In this document: positions 9,937 to 18,465 of the stretch, one piece after another
Position numbering within the stretch: the stretch's first letter is position 1
Layout of the letters: each line of letters starts with the position of its first letter
Source: Bryocella elongata
GTDB lineage: Bacteria; Acidobacteriota; Terriglobia; Terriglobales; Acidobacteriaceae
Assembly (NCBI RefSeq): GCF_900108185.1
Contig: NZ_FNVA01000003.1
Span: forward strand, 248,001 to 312,000
DNA: 64,000 nt
Direction of reading: 5' to 3'
Notes under the pieces: generated by a model
Seen by the model: the letters and a program-made list of their open reading frames with translations, nothing else
What the model was told of the DNA's origin: nothing
Database searches by the model: none
Made by a program: the position numbers and the translations under genes

Positions 9937-10869
9937 CTAGGACTTCTTGCGCCGGAAGGGCCACATGCCCGAGCCCTTGGACTCTTCCTCGTCTGCGAGC
10001 TGCTGGATGCTGCGGGGCAAAGGAATCTCGTCCACGACAAGCTTTTTCCGGGAGGCCGACGGCGTCACCGGCTTGATCTCGGGATTGCGGTCGAGAATCT
10101 CCTGCGCGAGATCGAGATAAGCCTCCGCACCGCGGGAGCGGGGATCGTACAGGGCGACCGGCTTGCCGTGGCTTGGGGCCTCCGCGAGCCGGATGTTCCG
10201 GGGCACGGTGGTCTTGAAGACCTTGTCGCCGAAGAACTCCATGAGGTTGGCGCGTACCTGCTGCGAGAGGTTGGTCCGGTCGTCGAACATGGTGAGCAGG
10301 ACGCCTTCGAGCGCGAGACGCGGGTTATAGGCTGCGGCGACGCGATCGAGCGTGGAGAGCAGCTCCGAGACGCCTTCCAGGGCGAAGTACTCGGCCTGCA
10401 TGGGGACGAGGAGCGTGTCGGCAGCGACGAGGGCGTTGAGCGTCAGCAGGTCGAGGGCTGGAGGGCAATCGAGAATGATGAATCCCCAGGTGCCGTTGCG
10501 ATCAGGGGCGAGCGCGTCCCGGAGGCGGGACTCGCGCCGATCGGCGTTGACCAGCTCGACGTTGGCGCCAATCATGTTCCGGGTTCCTGGAACGATTGAG
10601 AGGCCTTCAACGCCTGTCGGGAGGACGGCCTCCCGCGCGGTAGCGGCACCGAGCATCAGGTCGTAGACGCTGAGTTTGGCCTCTTCGCGCTGAACGCCGA
10701 GGCCGCTGGTGGAATTTGCCTGAGGATCGCAGTCGATCAGGAGGGTAGGGACGCCTTCGAGGGCGAGGGAGGCCGCGAGATTGATCGCGGTTGTGGTCTT
10801 GCCGACGCCACCCTTTTGGTTGACGACGGCGATGACCTTGGTCTTTTTCTTAGGTGGGTCGATGGTCAT
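9937..10869 (-). CDS. parA: chromosome partitioning ATPase ParA
   Basis: ParA/Soj ATPase that moves ParB-parS complexes. The 310-residue protein has the deviant Walker A box KGGVGKTT at residues 19-26, a switch I region (DCDPQANSTSGLG), Walker B (IILDCPPALDLLTLNA) and LAEAPSHGKPV near the end, all typical. The N-terminal extension of about ten residues is rich in Lys. The C-terminal tail after about residue 270 is longer than in minimal Soj. Probably co-transcribed with parB. Confidence 0.96.
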   Translation of the reverse strand: MTIDPPKKKTKVIAVVNQKGGVGKTTTAINLAASLALEGVPTLLIDCDPQANSTSGLGVQREEAKLSVYDLMLGAATAREAVLPTGVEGLSIVPGTRNMIGANVELVNADRRESRLRDALAPDRNGTWGFIILDCPPALDLLTLNALVAADTLLVPMQAEYFALEGVSELLSTLDRVAAAYNPRLALEGVLLTMFDDRTNLSQQVRANLMEFFGDKVFKTTVPRNIRLAEAPSHGKPVALYDPRSRGAEAYLDLAQEILDRNPEIKPVTPSASRKKLVVDEIPLPRSIQQLADEEESKGSGMWPFRRKKS

Positions 10870-10989
10870 GGGCTTGCGTTCCCAAGCCTAGCAGAGGAAC
10901 AGGGAAGCGGCTGATGTATGCCCTGTGTACCAGTGGTGTTACCGGTGGATCGTGTGGAGAACGGCGAGGGGAGTGAGGGAGACGAATGA

Positions 10990-11005
10990 TGTTCCACGTG
11001 GAACA
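10990..11005. promoter_or_regulatory. parS site 1
   Basis: TGTTCCACGTGGAACA, a perfect 16-bp palindrome (18 bp with the flanking A/T) matching the conserved bacterial parS consensus. About 120 bases upstream of parA. Confidence 0.93.
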
Positions 11006-11048
11006 TGCGCGGCAAATGCTTCACATCAGGCTGGTTGCCACGGCGGAA

Positions 11049-11064
11049 CGTTCCACGTGGAACA
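11049..11064. promoter_or_regulatory. parS site 2
   Basis: CGTTCCACGTGGAACA. The 14-bp core is identical to site 1, with one flank mismatch. It lies just beyond the stop codon of the gene at 11071-11628. Confidence 0.92.
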
Positions 11065-11070
11065 TCGATC

Positions 11071-11628
11071 TCAGCCGGAGTTCTCCACAGAAGGCATTGT
11101 CAGCACTTCGCGGCCGCGCACGACCATCATCCTCCTCGGAGGAGGCCACACTACCAGGAGCGCCGTAGCGAGACTTAGCAATGCCAAAGTCAGAAAGCTT
11201 CGGACACCAAAAAGAGACAGAAGACCGTCATCCTGCGGCCCGAAGGTTGCCTGAGGGTTCGGGCTTGATGAGGCAGCGACAGATCCGTGCCCCATCCCGT
11301 CCCTCATGCACTGGAAGGCGCTCTCGAGCGTGTGCAGACTCGCAACCTGACCGTCGAGGGTTCCAGAGGTGAAGCTCCAGCTAGCTCCAGCGGGCTGAAA
11401 ACGGAGCAGCATTCCAGCGTGGTCGTAGAGCAGAACGCGCTGCATCCTTCGGGTCGTCGGATCGTAGGTGGAAGAATCTGAGGAAGGAGGGCCACAGTGC
11501 TGGATGACAGCGGCTGCATCGCCCGCGACAGGGGCGACGGGGATGTCGGCAGACTGAGGGAGTGCCGCGAAAGCTGTTGTACTGGCGGCGAGGAGTACAA
11601 ACTGCACCAGCAAGGGGTGGAAACGCAC
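11071..11628 (-). CDS. small exported or membrane-anchored protein of unknown function
   Basis: No family recognised. The protein has 185 residues from a GTG start that is preceded by GGAGA at good spacing; the longer open frame upstream lacks a comparable site. The N-terminus is a clear signal sequence (MRFHPLLVQFVLLAAS...AFAA). A soluble region with AAVIQHCGPPSSD and RRMQRVLLYDHAGMLLRF follows, then a second hydrophobic stretch near residues 130-155 (LALLSLATALLVVW) and a basic tail. It is probably anchored with its middle domain outside the cytoplasm. It sits between rsmG and parA and is bracketed by parS sites, so its position may reflect only the conserved neighbourhood. Confidence 0.7.
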   Translation of the reverse strand: MRFHPLLVQFVLLAASTTAFAALPQSADIPVAPVAGDAAAVIQHCGPPSSDSSTYDPTTRRMQRVLLYDHAGMLLRFQPAGASWSFTSGTLDGQVASLHTLESAFQCMRDGMGHGSVAASSSPNPQATFGPQDDGLLSLFGVRSFLTLALLSLATALLVVWPPPRRMMVVRGREVLTMPSVENSG

Positions 11629-11762
11629 GGTCGTTCTCCAACTGAGATGTTTGCGGGGCGCTTGTCGGGCTTCCGTCGTGAGTGGACTGTACGAAGGCGC
11701 GACAATCGTGTCAGTGATAATCATCACTGCTTCGAAGCAGGGGCCTGATGCGATGACGCGAT

Positions 11763-11778
11763 TGTTCCACGTGGAACG
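11763..11778. promoter_or_regulatory. parS site 3
   Basis: TGTTCCACGTGGAACG. Same 14-bp core as sites 1 and 2, 25 bases beyond the rsmG stop codon. The three sites span about 790 bases. Confidence 0.92.
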
Positions 11779-11802
11779 CCGACTCGTCGCCTATCTGCTG
11801 AA

Positions 11803-12453
11803 TTATCTTTCGGTTATCTCTAGAAACGAAGATTCCCGACCCGGAATGGGAAATCGAAATGAGACATCCGGGGACTGGCTCTCTCCGAGCACGGCCAGCC
11901 ATCCGGGCCGTGCGATTCGCTCTGACGCCAGCCGAATCGCCAACTCCATGTTGTCGACGGCCCGAAGGGTCACAGCGTCGAAGAGCCGGCCGGCCGGCAT
12001 CGTCTCTACTCTTGCGGAAAACACCTCGGTCTTCAGGCCCAATGAGCGCACGGCCTCCCGGAGGAAGCTCGCCTTCTTGCCCTGTGATTCTGCCAGGGTA
12101 ACTCGGAGATCCGGTCGAAGCAGTTGGATCGGAAGGCCGGGGAAGCCTCCACCGGAGCCTACATCGAGGAGCGTCGCACCGGGCGCAAGGCGTCGAGAGA
12201 GAACGACACCGGCAAAGAGACTCTCCCCAAAGTGACGCTGCACAATCTCTCGCGGGTCGCGGATCGCAGTCAGGTTCGTGCGGGAGTTCCACCGCAGCAG
12301 TAGATCAAGGTATGTCTGCAGTTGGGCGGTCAGGCCCTCAGGCTCGGAGACCGGCAAAACGCCGGGAATGCTCTCCGGCGCTTCAAGCTCCCCGGCTTCC
12401 AGGAAGGGTGCGATGAGCTTGCCGATCTCCGCGGGAGTCAGCGCCTCAGTCAC
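11803..12453 (-). CDS. rsmG: 16S rRNA (guanine-N7) methyltransferase RsmG (GidB)
   Basis: SAM-dependent enzyme that makes m7G527 in 16S rRNA. The 216-residue protein has family features LLRWNSRTNLTAIRDP, HFGESLF, the SAM-binding loop LLDVGSGGGFPGLPI, and AESQGKKASFL. The start is taken as the GTG at 12453, which overlaps the stop of the upstream PuuD-like gene by 8 bases (GTGACTGA), implying translational coupling. The N-terminal 50 residues before the core are longer than in the E. coli protein. Confidence 0.95.
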   Translation of the reverse strand: MTEALTPAEIGKLIAPFLEAGELEAPESIPGVLPVSEPEGLTAQLQTYLDLLLRWNSRTNLTAIRDPREIVQRHFGESLFAGVVLSRRLAPGATLLDVGSGGGFPGLPIQLLRPDLRVTLAESQGKKASFLREAVRSLGLKTEVFSARVETMPAGRLFDAVTLRAVDNMELAIRLASERIARPGWLAVLGESQSPDVSFRFPIPGRESSFLEITER

Positions 12454-13240
12454 GGAGGGCTGCCTCTGCGGGCACGCGATTTGCGGCGGACCAGCGGCGG
12501 GCTTCGTCCATGAAAGCGGAGAAGATTCTTCGAGACGCTTCGCTGATCTCCACCGAGCGCTCAGGATGCCACTGCACGCCGAGAACCCACCAGTTGCCAG
12601 CCTCACCCCACGGACGTTCTACGGCCTCCACGACGGCGTCTTCGGGACACCGGGCGACCATCTTCATTCCATCGCCGGGTTGGGCGACGGCCTGGTGGTG
12701 ACTGGAGTTCACCGGCAGGCGGAGGAAGTCGCCATCGATGGTGCAGTCGGCAGCCCCCTTCACCAGAGAACCGAGGAGGGAATCGGGTGCGATCAAGACG
12801 CTGTGGGCGATCGCGACCCTGGGGCCGGCAGAATGATTCACCGGCAAAGGAGAGAGATCCTGGACCAAGGTGCCCGCGCCCCAGGAGTTCAGCGACTGAA
12901 TCCCGTAGCAGATCCCGAGGACGGGTTTACCGTGCGACTCGGCATCGTCGAGCAGCATCCAGTCGGTCTGCTCGCGGGCGGCATCCGCGGGGCCGCAGCC
13001 CGGGTCGCGATCAGCCCCGTAGCGGCCGGGTTCCACATCGGCGGGGCTTCCAGGAAGAACGACGCCATCGCAGGTCGCGATCAGCGCCCTGAGCGTTGCG
13101 GGCGTGGAGAGCGGATCAAGCTCCACAGGTTCACCACCGGCAGCCGTCACCGCCGCGGCATAGTTCTTCCACGACCGCTGGTTGTAGTCCGGGTCGATGG
13201 ATGTCGGGACGGGGATGGCGATGCGGGGGCGGTCGGACAT
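12446..13240 (-). CDS. class I glutamine-amidotransferase-like hydrolase (PuuD / peptidase C26 type)
   Basis: Probable gamma-glutamyl hydrolase of the gamma-glutamyl-GABA hydrolase type. In 264 residues it shows the nucleophile elbow GICYGIQSLN, the pocket PVNSSHHQAV, and the His-Glu pair of the triad in GVQWHPE. The N-terminal RIAIPVP...YAAAVTAAGGEPV and GVVLPGSPADVEP are typical of the C26 family. Substrates in the family include gamma-glutamyl-GABA and polyglutamates; none of the other putrescine genes is nearby. The stop overlaps the rsmG start. Confidence 0.85.
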   Translation of the reverse strand: MSDRPRIAIPVPTSIDPDYNQRSWKNYAAAVTAAGGEPVELDPLSTPATLRALIATCDGVVLPGSPADVEPGRYGADRDPGCGPADAAREQTDWMLLDDAESHGKPVLGICYGIQSLNSWGAGTLVQDLSPLPVNHSAGPRVAIAHSVLIAPDSLLGSLVKGAADCTIDGDFLRLPVNSSHHQAVAQPGDGMKMVARCPEDAVVEAVERPWGEAGNWWVLGVQWHPERSVEISEASRRIFSAFMDEARRWSAANRVPAEAALRD

Positions 13241-13580
13241 GGTCAGGTCTCACTGGCGGGGATGAATCCCGGGAGCTAATAGCAAGCTGGATTCCTCCCG
13301 GCTCGCGCGGCTCCCCATGTTCGATGGTACATCTGGCGGCGAGGGCTCATGAATCGCCGTCCGCTGGGATACGTGGGCAGCGTAAGCGTAACCAGCAGAA
13401 AACACTGCGCTTTCGCGATGCACCAAAACTGTTGCACAACTTCAGCGCGAGGGCAGTCCGCGGGCCCGGGGAACCTTGCCCGGCGGGCGTCCGGCAGCTG
13501 CAAACGCAACCCCTTTTCTCTACAACGAACGGCTCCGGGGTTGACGCGTCGGTTGGGCGGCGGGATCCACGCAGAGCCCG
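13241..13580. other. intergenic region, divergent promoters expected
   Basis: About 340 bases between the PuuD-like gene and the large lipoprotein gene. Open frames here have no recognisable protein character. TAGACT at 13581-13586 is a -10 candidate for the lipoprotein. Confidence 0.45.
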
Positions 13581-13595
13581 TAGACTGTGGGCGGG

Positions 13596-16500
13596 ATGAG
13601 GGCCATGATCGAGGGTTTTTTCGGGATGAGCAGGGGCATCGGACGAGCGGCGCGATGGGGTGTATGGGTCGCAGTGTGCGCACTGGCGCTGGTCATCACG
13701 GGCTGTGGCAGCGGCATCACCAACCCGGTCAGCGGGCAGGGAACCCCGGTCAGCATCCAGACGCTCGCGCTTCCCAGCGCGAGTGTGGGTGTCGCCTATA
13801 GTGCTGCCATCCTGGCGCAGGACGGGACGACGCCTTATACCTTCACGCTGGCGTCGGGCTCGCTTCCGGCAGGGCTCACCCTGGCGACCAGCGGAGTGAT
13901 CTCCGGCACGCCGACCGCAGTGAGCAGCAACAGCTTTGTCGTGCAGGTGAAGGATGCGGCGGCGAACGTTGCGACGGCGACGCTGAATCTGACGGTGAGC
14001 ACAGCGACGCCGCCCACGATTCAGACGTCCACGCTTGCTGCGGGCACGGTGGGCACGGCCTACACCGCAACGATCACCGCAGCCGGTGGGACAGCACCGT
14101 ACACGTTTACGCAGACGGCCGGGACGTTACCCGCAGGCTTGTCGCTCTCGACCACAGGCGTGCTGAGCGGAACTCCCACCACCACGGGAAGCTTCACCTT
14201 TTCCGTCATGGTGACCGACAAGGCTGCGTTGACGGCGACCGCCAGCTTTACCGTGACGATTGCGGCCTCGTCGACCAGCCTTTCGATCGCGACGGCGACT
14301 CTGCCGGGCGGCACCGTGGGCGCGACGTACAGCGCGACGCTCTCCGCTGTAAACGGGACAGCTCCTTATACCTATGCGGTGAGCTCCGGCTCACTGCCGG
14401 CAGGTCTCTCGCTTAGCACGGCCGGCGTACTCTCCGGCACACCGACGACCCTGGGCAGCTCGACCTTCACGGTGAAGGTTACCGACTCCACGTCGGCGAC
14501 GGCGAGTGCGAGCTTTACGGTAACGATCGGTGCGGCAGCGGCCGGACTCTCGATCACGACGAGCTCCCTCGCCGCCGCACAGGAGAACACGCCTTACCAG
14601 GCGACGATTGTCGCTACCGGCGGGACGGCGCCCTATAGCTTCGCCGTAACCAGCGGGACGCTGCCCTCGGGGCTCAACCTGAGTTCGGCGGGTGTGTTGA
14701 CCGGAACACCCACGTCGGCCGGGATCGTGAGCATCACGATCACGGCGACAGACGCGCAGAGCAAGCAGGCCTCGGCGACGTTCTCGCTCGCGGTAAACGC
14801 CGCGAGCACGCTTGCGATCACGACGACGACGCTTCCCAATGGAACGTACTCGGTAGCGTACAGCGCGGCGATCACAGCTTCGGGCGGCACGGCGCCGTAC
14901 AGCTTCGCGATCACGGGCGGGCAGATTCCGGCGGGGCTCACGCTGACCTCGGCTGGCGTGCTAAGCGGAACACCGATTGTGGGCACGGCCACCTCGACCT
15001 TCAGCATCACGGTGACCGATGCGGTCTCCAGCCGTGCGAGCGCGGTGTACTCGGTGTACATCGGCTACACCGGACCGGCAGCGATTGCCTTCACCAGCAC
15101 GTCGCTGCCAACGGCCCTGGTGAACACTGCGTACACCACGGCGATTGGAGCCGGCGGTGGAACGACGCCGTACACGTTCAGCATCACGAGTGGAACACTG
15201 CCCACGGGGATGAGCATGAGCTCGGCGGGAGTCATCTCCGGCACAGCGACGACAGTCGGGTCCTATCCGATCACGGTGAAAGCCACGGATACGAGCAGCC
15301 CCCAGGGCGCCGCGACGGCCAACCTCACGCTGATCGTCAGCACGGTTTCGGCGACGGTGAGCATCGATGCGACCAAGACACTGTTGACCGTGCCGACCAA
15401 CTTTTACGGCCTCCACACCTCCGTGTATGACACGAGCCTGAACGATACGGCGAACCTTCCCGCTCTGCTGGCGAAGACCGGTGTGACGGTGCTGCGATAT
15501 CCCGGCGGTACCTACTCGGACAGCTACCACTGGGCGCAGTATGCGATCACGCCGTTCTTTACCTCGACGGCACCCGCGTGCGGTGTGCTGGCGAATGGCT
15601 CGCTTTCGACGGTGGGTGACTTCGGCAACTTTGTGAAGCTGGTAAAGGCCGCAGGCACACAGGCGATGATCACGGTGAACTATGGCACCAGCGTGTCCAG
15701 CGCGAGCGGCTCGAAGACCATAGGCAGCGATGGCCAGAAGACCTGCTCGGAGCCGAACTCGCAGGGCCAGCCGGAAGAAGCCGCGGCGTGGGTGGCGTAC
15801 GCGAACGGCAGCACCACGAGCACACAGGTCATCGGCGTGGACGTAACTGGGTTCGACTGGAAGACAGTGGGCTACTGGGCCAGCATGCGCGCGGCAAGTC
15901 CGCTTGCGACCGATGACGGGTACAACTTCCTGCGGCTCGGACTCAGCGCGCCGGTCGGCATCAAGTACTGGGAGATTGGCAACGAGCTTTATTACAACGG
16001 CTGGGCGACGAACCACAACGCAGAGAGCGACAACCACGCGCCATATGTCTATCCGAGCGGCTACACGCCGGGCGGGTTCAACTCGCGCAACGCGGTCGAT
16101 GCCTTGTCGCCTACCTCATACGGTACGAATGCTGTTCAGTGGATCGATGCGATGAAGGCCGTCGATCCCACGATCCAGATCGGCGTGGACTTCTCGTCGC
16201 CGATTGCGACGGACCCGATTCCGGCGAACTGGAATCCCGATCTCGCGAAGGCTGTCTGCGCAGGAACGAACATCGATTTTGCGATCATGCACTACTACCC
16301 GGGGACGTACCTGAACGTCCAGGCGAGCGAACTGCTCAGCCGGCCGCAGGTCGATATCCCCAACGTCTACGCCAACATCATGTCGGCGATCGACGCCTAC
16401 TGCCCGGCGAACGCTGCGTCGGTGAAGGTGTACCTCACCGAGACGTCGCCGAACGGACCGCTCGCAACGAGCTTCCCGCAGCCGGCCCTGGGTCTCTTCA

Positions 16501-16940
16501 CGCTGAACGACCAGATGAGTGCCCTGAAATCGGGCATTGGCACGATGGAATGGCTGGAGATGCACGACGGGACCTACCTGAGTGAATCGGAGACGCCGGG
16601 CCCTTCGTACTACGGCTTCCAGCTGGCTCATCTCGCAGCGGCGCCGGGCGACGGACTGCTCTCAGCGACGAGCAGCAGCCCCTTCGTTCTGGCGTGGTCG
16701 ACGACGAAGACGACGGGCGGAGAGGGAGTGCTGCTGGTGAACGCCGATCCGTCGAATGCAGCGGTGGTCTCGGTGCAGATGAGCGGAGCGACGGTGGGTT
16801 CGACTGCGACCGAGTACAGCTATGGCGTCAGTACATCCCAGTCGGGAGGCGTGCTGAGCACCACCACCGTAAGCGTCCCGGGAGCGACCTTCCCCGTGAG
16901 CGTACCTCCGTACACGGCAGTCCTTCTGCTGCTCCACTAA
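13596..16940 (+). CDS. lipoprotein with six putative Ig repeats and a GH-A clan glycosidase domain
   Basis: Very long (1114 residues) surface lipoprotein. A basic N-terminus and hydrophobic helix end in the lipobox ITGC. Six repeats of about 85 residues follow (roughly residues 45-570), each with the pattern GTTPYTF ... SGSLPAGL ... GVLSGTP ... VTD, typical of the putative Ig domain He_PIG. The C-terminal half begins near NFYGLHTSVYD and carries LRYPGGTYSD, WEIGNE (Glu797, likely acid/base) and YLTETSP (Glu949, likely nucleophile). These match clan GH-A glycosidases, closest in look to alpha-L-arabinofuranosidases of GH51 type. A role in plant or microbial polysaccharide breakdown is inferred. 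The exact start is uncertain (ATG at 13596, 13605 or 13626, or GTG at 13587). Confidence 0.85.
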   Translation: MRAMIEGFFGMSRGIGRAARWGVWVAVCALALVITGCGSGITNPVSGQGTPVSIQTLALPSASVGVAYSAAILAQDGTTPYTFTLASGSLPAGLTLATSGVISGTPTAVSSNSFVVQVKDAAANVATATLNLTVSTATPPTIQTSTLAAGTVGTAYTATITAAGGTAPYTFTQTAGTLPAGLSLSTTGVLSGTPTTTGSFTFSVMVTDKAALTATASFTVTIAASSTSLSIATATLPGGTVGATYSATLSAVNGTAPYTYAVSSGSLPAGLSLSTAGVLSGTPTTLGSSTFTVKVTDSTSATASASFTVTIGAAAAGLSITTSSLAAAQENTPYQATIVATGGTAPYSFAVTSGTLPSGLNLSSAGVLTGTPTSAGIVSITITATDAQSKQASATFSLAVNAASTLAITTTTLPNGTYSVAYSAAITASGGTAPYSFAITGGQIPAGLTLTSAGVLSGTPIVGTATSTFSITVTDAVSSRASAVYSVYIGYTGPAAIAFTSTSLPTALVNTAYTTAIGAGGGTTPYTFSITSGTLPTGMSMSSAGVISGTATTVGSYPITVKATDTSSPQGAATANLTLIVSTVSATVSIDATKTLLTVPTNFYGLHTSVYDTSLNDTANLPALLAKTGVTVLRYPGGTYSDSYHWAQYAITPFFTSTAPACGVLANGSLSTVGDFGNFVKLVKAAGTQAMITVNYGTSVSSASGSKTIGSDGQKTCSEPNSQGQPEEAAAWVAYANGSTTSTQVIGVDVTGFDWKTVGYWASMRAASPLATDDGYNFLRLGLSAPVGIKYWEIGNELYYNGWATNHNAESDNHAPYVYPSGYTPGGFNSRNAVDALSPTSYGTNAVQWIDAMKAVDPTIQIGVDFSSPIATDPIPANWNPDLAKAVCAGTNIDFAIMHYYPGTYLNVQASELLSRPQVDIPNVYANIMSAIDAYCPANAASVKVYLTETSPNGPLATSFPQPALGLFTLNDQMSALKSGIGTMEWLEMHDGTYLSESETPGPSYYGFQLAHLAAAPGDGLLSATSSSPFVLAWSTTKTTGGEGVLLVNADPSNAAVVSVQMSGATVGSTATEYSYGVSTSQSGGVLSTTTVSVPGATFPVSVPPYTAVLLLLH
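13740..15350 (+). repeat. six tandem Ig-domain-encoding repeats
   Basis: About 250-270 bp units inside the lipoprotein gene. They are similar at the protein level but clearly diverged in DNA, so they are old duplications and not a recent slippage array. Confidence 0.85.
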
Positions 16941-16959
16941 GTGACCCTGTTGGCTGCAG

Positions 16960-16969
16960 GACTTAAGTC
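16960..16969. promoter_or_regulatory. perfect 10-bp palindrome GACTTAAGTC upstream of tad operon
   Basis: A perfect palindrome 20 bases after the lipoprotein stop and about 200 bases before tadG, followed by a CACC-GCA-GGTG mini-hairpin and by TTGACC. It could be an operator; the function is unknown. Confidence 0.25.
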
Positions 16970-17167
16970 ACCGCAGGTGCGCGGCTTGACCTATTTGGGG
17001 AATGTTGCCGGCGGACGCGTTTTCCTACGATCAGTGGAGCCAGAGATTGTCGGCGACGCGCAGCACAGGCTGCAGCGATCTGCCGATGAACTCTGCAACG
17101 ACCGCTCAATCAGCAGGGCCGTCGGCTCGGAAGCCTTTGGCTCGACGAGGAGAAGGATGCAACCGGG

Positions 17168-18457
17168 ATGACAGTGCGCAACGGAGAACGCGGCCAGGCA
17201 ACGATCATGATGGCCATCTTCATGGGCCTCGTCATGATGGGCTTCCTGGGGTTCGCGCTGGACGTCGGATACTTCTTTCAGCAGAAGCGGCAGGCGCAGG
17301 TTGCGGCAGACGCGGCCGCAGTCGCAGCTGCCGAGGAGTACAGCTCCAACAACTCGAGTAACGCCCAGAGTGCGGCAAATGCCATCGCAGCCCTGAACGG
17401 GTTCAGTACGACCGCGACGACCAACCCGGCGACCGTGACCATCACGCAGCCGGCGAGTGGAGATTACTCCTCGGCCTCGACCGGAACGCCGAGCTGGGTG
17501 CAGGCCACCGTAAGTAAGCCGGTCCCGACATTTTTTCTCGCCGCCTTCAATGGCCAGGGCACGATGAATATTCTGGCGAGCGCGATGGCAGGTTACAACG
17601 AAACGAGTCCCACTTGTATCTGCCTGGAAGGTGGCACCGGCCAGGACCTGAACATGAGCAATAACTCGAAGCTCACAGCTACGGGATGCGGTGTTACGGT
17701 GAACTCGTCGAGCAACAACGCCGTCGGCATCGTAGGCAGCGCAACGTTGAGCGCGCTCTCCCTGGGGACAATTTCGACGACCTGGGATAATTCCAACAAC
17801 GTAAATAACAACGGCAAGATCAGCTCGAGTACAAGCGTGGTGCTCGGGATCTCGTCCGGCTGCAGCCCTGCATTGCCAGCTGCTCCCACCTATGGCACCT
17901 GCTCCGCAGATCCGTTGAGTTCTGTACAGAACGGCGGAAGCACTTACACCGTAGGTCCGGGGTCGTCGTATGGAACAACGACCAGCGGGGGGACCACGGT
18001 CTGCTACAACGCTCTTACGGTCGGTGCGAACGGAGATACAGTAACACTGAACCCCGGGGTCTATGTGATCAACGGAGGATCATTACATTTTGAGAGCGGA
18101 ACGCAGAAAGGTGGGAGTGGTGTGTTCTTTTATCTCGTCAATGGAGCGACCTTGACGATCGATAACGGAGCGAACCCCACGTTGTCAGCTCCCACGAGCG
18201 GCACGTACCAGAACGCTCTTATTTATCAGCCTTCGTCCAATACAAGCACGGTGAACTTCCAGGGCGGCTCCACTACCAACATCAGCGGCATCGTTTATGC
18301 TCCCGGGGCGAATGTGACGGTGGGCAACGGCAGCAGCTCCACCCTCAATCTGGGCATCGTGGCGCAGTCGCTGACACTTAACGGAGGATGCAACCTGACC
18401 TCGACGAATGCACCCAACCAGGGCACGAACAATTCCTCCGCAGCGACGCTGCGATAG
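17168..18457 (+). CDS. TadG-like pilus-assembly protein with polymer-like C-terminal domain
   Basis: 429 residues. The N-terminus (GERGQATIMMAIFMGLVMMGFLGFALDVGYFF) is the TadG/TadE-type membrane segment followed by AADAAAVAAA, as in Flp-pilus minor pseudopilins. The rest is rich in Asn, Ser, Thr and Gly with repetitive strands (GGSLHFESG, GIVYAPGANVTVGNG, LGIVAQSLTLNGG), which looks like a parallel beta-helix. It is first in a three-gene unit with two TadE-like genes. No Tad ATPase, secretin or prepilin peptidase is in the window, so the assembly machinery must be elsewhere. The ATG is preceded by a purine-rich AGGATG-type site. Confidence 0.8.
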   Translation: MTVRNGERGQATIMMAIFMGLVMMGFLGFALDVGYFFQQKRQAQVAADAAAVAAAEEYSSNNSSNAQSAANAIAALNGFSTTATTNPATVTITQPASGDYSSASTGTPSWVQATVSKPVPTFFLAAFNGQGTMNILASAMAGYNETSPTCICLEGGTGQDLNMSNNSKLTATGCGVTVNSSSNNAVGIVGSATLSALSLGTISTTWDNSNNVNNNGKISSSTSVVLGISSGCSPALPAAPTYGTCSADPLSSVQNGGSTYTVGPGSSYGTTTSGGTTVCYNALTVGANGDTVTLNPGVYVINGGSLHFESGTQKGGSGVFFYLVNGATLTIDNGANPTLSAPTSGTYQNALIYQPSSNTSTVNFQGGSTTNISGIVYAPGANVTVGNGSSSTLNLGIVAQSLTLNGGCNLTSTNAPNQGTNNSSAATLR

Positions 18458-18465
18458 TGAGCGCG

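Noticed and set aside
12278-13279. 333-codon frame opposite the PuuD-like gene and rsmG
   Set aside because: Spans two genes on the other strand and shows no domain; shadow frame.
14961-16037. 358-codon frame antisense to the glycosidase lipoprotein
   Set aside because: Arg/His/Ala-rich shadow of the coding strand with no recognisable domain.
16941-17171. 76-codon frame between the lipoprotein and tadG
   Set aside because: Begins directly after the lipoprotein stop with no ribosome site, and has no protein character.
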